Source: Casp-actino8 sp001510335 (lineage in GTDB: Bacteria; Actinomycetota; Acidimicrobiia; Acidimicrobiales; Ilumatobacteraceae). Taken from it: a stretch of DNA of 64,000 nt. The position numbers were made by a program, and so were the translations under genes. Under the pieces are notes generated by a model. It was not told the origin of the DNA, did no database searches, and saw only the letters and a program-made list of their open reading frames with translations. Shown in pieces: positions 59,468 to 64,000 of the stretch. Position 1 is the first letter of the stretch. Each line of letters starts with the position of its first letter. The stretch is taken from NCBI GenBank assembly GCA_027729635.1, contig JAQCEM010000007.1, positions 9,521-73,520 of the forward strand. The letters are read 5' to 3'.

Positions 59468-59522
59468 GTGATTCAGGTGTGGATTAATTGCGTTATACGC
59501 AATTAATCCACACCAGAATCAC
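59468..59522. repeat. 55-bp intergenic palindromic repeat, copy 3
   Basis: The most regular copy: left arm begins GTGATTCAGGTGTGG, loop of 7 (GTTATAC), right arm ends CACACCAGAATCAC; 23 of 24 positions pair. Located between the convergent ends of the dienelactone hydrolase and yaaA genes, where it could also serve as a bidirectional terminator. Confidence 0.85.
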
Positions 59523-59527
59523 GAGTG

Positions 59528-60253
59528 TTAGTACGTCAGTGTGAAGCGCGGGTGTACCCAAGTTTCAAGTGCATCGACTGGTGAGCCAACAGATTCAATT
59601 AAGTGACGCGCTAACAAACCTTTGGCTGCTTTGGCATCGTGACCCGCAACTTTTCCTGACTTCTCCACAAACGTGACCGAACTCAAACTTGCGTAAGCAT
59701 CGGGTGTCGGGGTCCACGCGGCGCGATGTTCGTTTGGCAATAGATCAATCACGTGATGTCCGGCCAGTCGCGCGTTCAACGATTTTGACAACGGTTCGCG
59801 CCACCACGTTGACAGTTTTCCGATCGGTGCAAATGACGCACCCATTTTCAACTTGTAGTCGGGTATCTGATCGTCAAAACCAACGAGTCCAAGTAAGCCC
59901 GACAACACGATGATTGACTCGGTTGCCCGGGCATGAACTTTGGTGCTCATTGTTGATGGAGACAGATGATCCCACACCACGCCGGTGTAGCGCTCATGAG
60001 CAGCCATTGTTGGCGCGCCAATAATCGAAGTGTTGATCTCTTGAGCGCGAGACAAATGTTTGCCCCCAACCCCAAGCAACTTGGCATCGCCGCCACCAAG
60101 TTCTTCAAGGGCGGTCGCAATCTGCGAGCGGTATGTGCCAAGAGCCTTGCCAAAGTCACCAGAAGTGGCCTTCCACTTGGGCGCCGAACCTCCTTCGGCC
60201 TTGCCCTCAGATGGAGGGAGCAAAATCACCAGGGGAAATGACTTCCTACTCAC
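59528..60253 (-). CDS. yaaA: YaaA family peroxide-stress protein
   Basis: 241 aa. The N-terminal LLPPSEGKAEGG, then AHERYTGVVWDHL, and VLSGLLGLVGFDDQIPDYKLKMG are family marks. In E. coli YaaA lowers free iron and protects DNA during hydrogen peroxide stress and binds DNA. Start at 60253 chosen. It diverges from the ferredoxin. Confidence 0.9.
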   Translation of the reverse strand: MSRKSFPLVILLPPSEGKAEGGSAPKWKATSGDFGKALGTYRSQIATALEELGGGDAKLLGVGGKHLSRAQEINTSIIGAPTMAAHERYTGVVWDHLSPSTMSTKVHARATESIIVLSGLLGLVGFDDQIPDYKLKMGASFAPIGKLSTWWREPLSKSLNARLAGHHVIDLLPNEHRAAWTPTPDAYASLSSVTFVEKSGKVAGHDAKAAKGLLARHLIESVGSPVDALETWVHPRFTLTY

Positions 60254-60297
60254 GTTACAAATTCAACTCTATATAGACAGCGAGTATCGTGATGCCC

Positions 60298-60492
60298 ATG
60301 CGCATTCATGTCGACGCCGAAAAATGTCAAGGTCACAACCGTTGCTATGCATTAGCCCCTGAGCTTTTTGATGTTGATGACTACGGCAATGCCGTGGTCA
60401 TCGGTGACGGTTCGGTGCCGGCCGAACTTGAAGACAAGGCTCAACTGGCTCTGGCCAATTGCCCCGAATTCGCCATCACGATTTCTGAATGA
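60298..60492 (+). CDS. [3Fe-4S]-type ferredoxin, P450 partner
   Basis: 64 aa. Cys pattern KCQGHNRCYALAPELF and NCPEFAI (C-x5-C...C-P), typical of the single [3Fe-4S] ferredoxins paired with actinobacterial P450s. It should pass electrons to the P450 encoded 15 bases after. Alternative starts at 60289 (GTG) or 60292 (ATG) would add only two or three residues. Confidence 0.9.
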   Translation: MRIHVDAEKCQGHNRCYALAPELFDVDDYGNAVVIGDGSVPAELEDKAQLALANCPEFAITISE

Positions 60493-60507
60493 TTGTCTGA
60501 CCCCCTC

Positions 60508-61746
60508 ATGACATCTACCGAAAACTTGAACGAAGGGTTCACGCCCGTCACTGATTGGGCGACCGATTTCGATCACGCCGATCCGCAATATAACCGCAAC
60601 GCGCATGAAATCTGGGCTGGACTTCGTGGCACGTGCCCCGTCGCTCACTCCGACCGTTACGGCGGAACCTGGTTGCCGACAACGCACGAGTACGTTCGCG
60701 AAATTGCGTACGACACTGAAAACTTTACGAGTCGCGCGGTGCTCGTTGAAAAAATGGTTCCACCGGATCCCGCACCTATTGGTGGAGCACCGCCGATCAC
60801 CAGCGACCCGCCGTTTCATATTGAAGCTCGCAAACTTTTGTTGCCACCGTTCGCTCCGAAAAAGATCGAGTTATGGGAACCCGAAGTTCGGACGTTATGT
60901 CGAGGTCTTCTTGACTCGATGATGGCTGATGTTTCGGCAGGCAAAACCATTGATGCTGCGGCCGATTACGCCAAGCGGATTCCGGTCAACGTCATTTCAC
61001 GCATGCTCGGATTCCCCATGAGCGATGAAGACTTGTTCCTTGAGTTTGTTCACGATGTACTTGAAGGCATTGATGATGCACCAGAAGTTCGGTTCGTCAA
61101 AATCGAACGCTTGATTCAGTACATCGTTGCTCAGATTGAAGATCACGTTGAAAATCCTCGTGATGACCTCACGTCGTATTTGATGGGCGTCGAATTGTTC
61201 GGCGAAAAACTGTCCGTTGAACACATCGGTGGCTCAATTATTTTGTTGTTGATCGCTGGCATCGACACCACCTGGAGCGCGATTGGTTCAAGCTTGTGGC
61301 ACCTTGCTAACAATCCCGATGACTTGGCTCGTTTAGTTGCTGATCGTTCACTGATTCCAACTGCGGTCGAAGAGTTCTTGCGCGTGTACGCACCAGTCAC
61401 GATGGCCCGCCTTGTTGCTAAAGATCACGACTTTCACGGTTGCCCAATGAAGGTTGATGATTGGGTGCTATTGCCATTCCCGGCCGCCAACCTCGACCCA
61501 GAGGTTTTCCCTGATGCCGACAAGGTGCGCATCGATCGGGCCGAAAACCGTCACTCCGCCTTCGGTCTCGGTATTCATCGTTGCCTCGGTTCAAATTTGG
61601 CTCGTCTTGAGTTGACCATTGCGATTGAAGAATTCATTAATCGTTTCCCGTCGTTCACTCTTGGCGGTACCGAAGACGATGTGACGTGGAGCGTCGGCCA
61701 GATTCGCGGACCTCGCGAACTGCCAGTGCAAGTGTTGGCGAAGTAA
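60508..61746 (+). CDS. Cytochrome P450
   Basis: 412 aa, soluble class I P450. I-helix IAGIDTTWSAIG (oxygen-activating Asp-Thr), ExxR in EEFLRVYAP, and the haem-binding loop FGLGIHRCLGSNLA with Cys359. Substrate unknown; RPPFHIEARKLL-like DPPFHIEARKLLLPPF is the usual C helix. Cotranscribed with the ferredoxin and likely with the methyltransferase 33 bases after. A TTG at 60493 is a possible earlier start. Confidence 0.93.
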   Translation: MTSTENLNEGFTPVTDWATDFDHADPQYNRNAHEIWAGLRGTCPVAHSDRYGGTWLPTTHEYVREIAYDTENFTSRAVLVEKMVPPDPAPIGGAPPITSDPPFHIEARKLLLPPFAPKKIELWEPEVRTLCRGLLDSMMADVSAGKTIDAAADYAKRIPVNVISRMLGFPMSDEDLFLEFVHDVLEGIDDAPEVRFVKIERLIQYIVAQIEDHVENPRDDLTSYLMGVELFGEKLSVEHIGGSIILLLIAGIDTTWSAIGSSLWHLANNPDDLARLVADRSLIPTAVEEFLRVYAPVTMARLVAKDHDFHGCPMKVDDWVLLPFPAANLDPEVFPDADKVRIDRAENRHSAFGLGIHRCLGSNLARLELTIAIEEFINRFPSFTLGGTEDDVTWSVGQIRGPRELPVQVLAK

Positions 61747-61779
61747 GTAGTACCGAGCCGTCATCCGAGTGAAACCGCT

Positions 61780-62601
61780 GTGACGCTCACCGAACCAGGA
61801 CAACGTTGGGCCGAACAACTTTTGGCGTGGGCAATTCCCGACGAGATCGTTGCTCAAGCCGAAGTGCCACCGTGGTCGCATGACCCGAAAACTTTTGCTG
61901 TCGATGAAACTCTTGACCACACGAATCCCATCTTCGAGTTAGCGCGTGAACTTCTACCGTTAGAAGGCGGAAGCGTGATGGATGTGGGTTGTGGCGGTGG
62001 ACGTTCATCGTTGCCATTAGCTCCGCGCGCAACTCGCATTGTTGGTGTTGATGAAAACCCGGCGATGTTGGCACGATTTGGTCAGGCTGCTGATGAAGCA
62101 GGCATTGACTTCACCGAGATTCAGGGACATTTCCCTGATGTGATCATTCAGGCCGAACTTGCGGGTCGACCCATTGCGCCATGCGATGTTGTGGTGTGTC
62201 ATCACGTCTTTTTCAATGTCGCCGATCTTGAACCATTTGTTGTTGCGTTAACTGCAATGGCCAGGCTCGGTGTTGTTGTCGTCATGCCAAAGAAGCATCC
62301 GCTGTCGGCATGGAATGAAGGCTGGAAGCATTTCTGGAATATTGATCGACCCGAAGGCCCAACCTCTGATAACGCGATCAAAGTGATTGAAGGACTCGGG
62401 CTTGAGCCTGAAGTATTTGAAGTTGAGCGACCGCCGATGTCGCGTCATGCTGAAGATCCGGCCTCGTTAGTTATCTCGGCGCGACGACGATTGTGTTTGC
62501 CCGCAAGTCGCGATGCTGAAATTGAGGAGTGGTTACGCGACCACCCGCCGGCATTTATGAGTGATGTGGTTGTGCTGCGGTGGCCCGGAGGTCTTTCTTA
62601 G
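61780..62601 (+). CDS. Class I SAM-dependent methyltransferase
   Basis: 273 aa. Motif I is MDVGCGGGRSSLPLA near residue 69 and motif II VGVDENPAMLARF; then CDVVVCHHVFFNV. The acceptor is unknown; following the P450 it may methylate the hydroxylated product, which is inference from place only. GTG start. Its end overlaps that of the convergent CLC gene by 47 bases. Confidence 0.78.
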   Translation: MTLTEPGQRWAEQLLAWAIPDEIVAQAEVPPWSHDPKTFAVDETLDHTNPIFELARELLPLEGGSVMDVGCGGGRSSLPLAPRATRIVGVDENPAMLARFGQAADEAGIDFTEIQGHFPDVIIQAELAGRPIAPCDVVVCHHVFFNVADLEPFVVALTAMARLGVVVVMPKKHPLSAWNEGWKHFWNIDRPEGPTSDNAIKVIEGLGLEPEVFEVERPPMSRHAEDPASLVISARRRLCLPASRDAEIEEWLRDHPPAFMSDVVVLRWPGGLS

Positions 62602-63817
62602 CGCCTTGTCGTTGGCCATCGTAAATTCCATGTTTAGGTGAAATCGCATAGGCGATAATGCAGACGATTCCGGCAGGAACTGCCATTTCGGCTCCGAATA
62701 ATTCAATGGCTAAGACTGCGCAGGCAATTGGTGTGTTGGATGCGGCGCCAAAGACGGCGGCTAAACAAGCTGCTGCAGCAAGAACTGGAGACAGATGTAG
62801 AGGTCCCGAAAGCGCCGAGCCAAGCGTTGCACCGATAACGAATAGTGGTGTCACTTCGCCACCAGGGATTGAACAGCCAAGTGCGATGGCCGAGAAAACA
62901 ATTTTGAGTAAGGGGTCCCACCAACTTGCAACAGATCCTTGTAACGCATTATCGATGAGCGGAAGTGAGAGTCCAAGGTAATCGCGACCGAATAACAACA
63001 TCAATGCGATCGTGGCAAGTGCTCCAACAATTGGTCGAGCCGGCACCCACGCGACCATACGCCGTACTCTTTTTTTGACGTCATGAAGTAGTCCAGTAAA
63101 TACTCGTGCCGCCAAGCCGGCGGCGATACCAATAACGGCCAGGCGTAATGCAATCCACCAATCAACATTGACTGGTATTTCGATGAATGGGGTATGGCGT
63201 CCTAATTTTTCAACGATGAAGTCAGCCGTTACCGATGCTGCAAGCGCAGGAGCTAGTCCTTCATATCGGAGTCGCCCAGTTTGTTGAACCTCGAGCGCAA
63301 AGATTGCTCCTGCCAAAGGTACCCCAAAGGCTCCACCGAATGTGCCGGCCATCGATGCAACCAACATGAGACGCATATCGGATGGTCGTAAACGGAATGG
63401 ACTTGCTAAAAGACCCGTTAGTGATCCACCGATCTGCAGGGCGGCGCCTTCGCGTCCGACCGAGGCTCCCGTCAGTTGAGAAAGGAAAGTTGCTCCAAAA
63501 ATAAAAGGTGCCATCCGCTTCGGAATTTTTGGAGCGCGATCAACCCCAGAAGGATCGAGAGGTGGCAATGACTGCTCGACTATGAGAGAGGTCCCGCGGT
63601 TGGAAGCTCCTCCGACATAGTGATAGGTGGCACCTAATATAAATGCAGCAAATGGCAAAAACCAGACCAGCCAGCCGTGATCGAGGCGTAATTGTATCGC
63701 CTGATCAAGGGCTTCAAATAAGGCCCAAGACCCAGCCCCAGAGGCCGCTCCGACAATACAGGCGGCAATTGTGACGACAGAGAGGTGGAGAGCAACTCGA
63801 GGTTTTCTCAACACCAT
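62555..63817 (-). CDS. CLC-family chloride/fluoride channel or antiporter
   Basis: 420 aa, about 10-12 membrane helices. The gating Glu segment is TGASVGREGAALQIGGSL and the third anion-site element is IPGGEVTPLFVIGATLG; the FGASNTPIACAVLAIELFG region follows. The canonical first selectivity motif GSGIP is not visible; in its place is GGASNRGTSLI. That pattern and GGEVTP recall the divergent CLC clade that includes fluoride exporters, but the ion cannot be named from sequence alone. Confidence 0.83.
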   Translation of the reverse strand: MVLRKPRVALHLSVVTIAACIVGAASGAGSWALFEALDQAIQLRLDHGWLVWFLPFAAFILGATYHYVGGASNRGTSLIVEQSLPPLDPSGVDRAPKIPKRMAPFIFGATFLSQLTGASVGREGAALQIGGSLTGLLASPFRLRPSDMRLMLVASMAGTFGGAFGVPLAGAIFALEVQQTGRLRYEGLAPALAASVTADFIVEKLGRHTPFIEIPVNVDWWIALRLAVIGIAAGLAARVFTGLLHDVKKRVRRMVAWVPARPIVGALATIALMLLFGRDYLGLSLPLIDNALQGSVASWWDPLLKIVFSAIALGCSIPGGEVTPLFVIGATLGSALSGPLHLSPVLAAAACLAAVFGAASNTPIACAVLAIELFGAEMAVPAGIVCIIAYAISPKHGIYDGQRQGAKKDLRATAAQPHHS

Positions 63818-63906
63818 GCCTTCACGCTAGTTCGGTTGATCCTGAAATGGGGAATCTCACCAATTTCTTACCATGAAATTGAGCATTTTCGTAGCAGACT
63901 TCTCTC

Positions 63907-64000
63907 ATGACACATCCTCCGCAGATTGATCGGGTCCTCGTTGCTGATGACGACAAGTCAATTCGCGAATCACTCGTGCGCGCCCTCAGTCTTGAGGGCT
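63907..64000 (+). CDS. Response regulator, N-terminal fragment cut by window edge
   Basis: 31 codons visible: the receiver-domain start RVLVADDDKSIRESLVRALS with the acidic pocket DDD and the first helix. The rest, including any DNA-binding domain, lies outside the window. The start resembles actinobacterial MprA/TcrA-type OmpR regulators. Confidence 0.8.
   Translation, partial: MTHPPQIDRVLVADDDKSIRESLVRALSLEG

Overview
The window looks like a chromosomal stretch of a mid-GC actinobacterium, most likely of the class Acidimicrobiia. Evidence for this is a DivIVA/Wag31-type protein, DUF3263 and LytR_C proteins, a PAC2 protein, coproheme decarboxylase HemQ, a mycothiol-dependent maleylpyruvate isomerase-family protein, a CysO-like sulfur carrier, a UPF0182 membrane protein, and a CIRCE-controlled groEL without groES beside it. 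There is no phage, plasmid, IS element or CRISPR array. Gene density is about 1 per 0.9 kb, with frequent 4-base ATGA/GTGA overlaps. The window cuts selA at the left edge and a response regulator at the right edge.

Layout. 0-9.5 kb: selA (partial), fxsA, a Nudix hydrolase, an HTH regulator divergent from a large FHA-FtsK (EssC/EccC-like) ATPase, a Crp-type regulator, ispD-ispF-rlmB and tRNA-Thr. 9.5-19.8 kb: uridine kinase, DUF3263/LytR_C pair, glycerate kinase, CysO-like carrier, flavin oxidoreductase, CIRCE-groEL, ATP-grasp protein, fdhD and hemQ. 19.8-32 kb: orphan substrate-binding lipoprotein, small secreted proteins, glnD, Nudix, PAC2, a UGA-interrupted thioredoxin-fold selenoprotein, an amidohydrolase and a SCO6745-type protein. 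32-42 kb: Baeyer-Villiger-type monooxygenase, MFS exporter, pirin, PadR-modCBA, HD-domain protein, ArsI/CadI-like protein and a frameshifted GDT1-like gene. 42-54 kb: PDZ-Lon protease, DivIVA with a MuF-like tail, UPF0182, nucleosidase, initiator tRNA, esterase and RlmI-type methyltransferase. 54-64 kb: guaA, NlpC/P60 hydrolase, APH-like kinase, dienelactone hydrolase, YaaA, ferredoxin-P450-methyltransferase and a CLC channel.

Main discovery. On the minus strand at 28253-29335 two apparent genes are one 360-codon gene with an in-frame UGA (28988-28990) exactly where a thioredoxin-fold protein has its first active-site cysteine. A 7-bp stem with a 5-nt GC-rich loop starts 13 nt after the UGA, at the place where a bacterial SECIS should lie. 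Because selA (selenocysteine synthase) is in the same window, this is very probably a genuine selenoprotein. fdhD and the molybdate transporter fit a wider Sec/Mo formate dehydrogenase economy, but no dehydrogenase is visible here.

Second discovery. Three intergenic 55-bp palindromes (39890, 54689, 59468) share one architecture, a 24-nt arm, a 7-nt loop and a 24-nt arm, with near-identical ends. They look like a REP/MITE-like family of this genome. A half copy lies near 52601.
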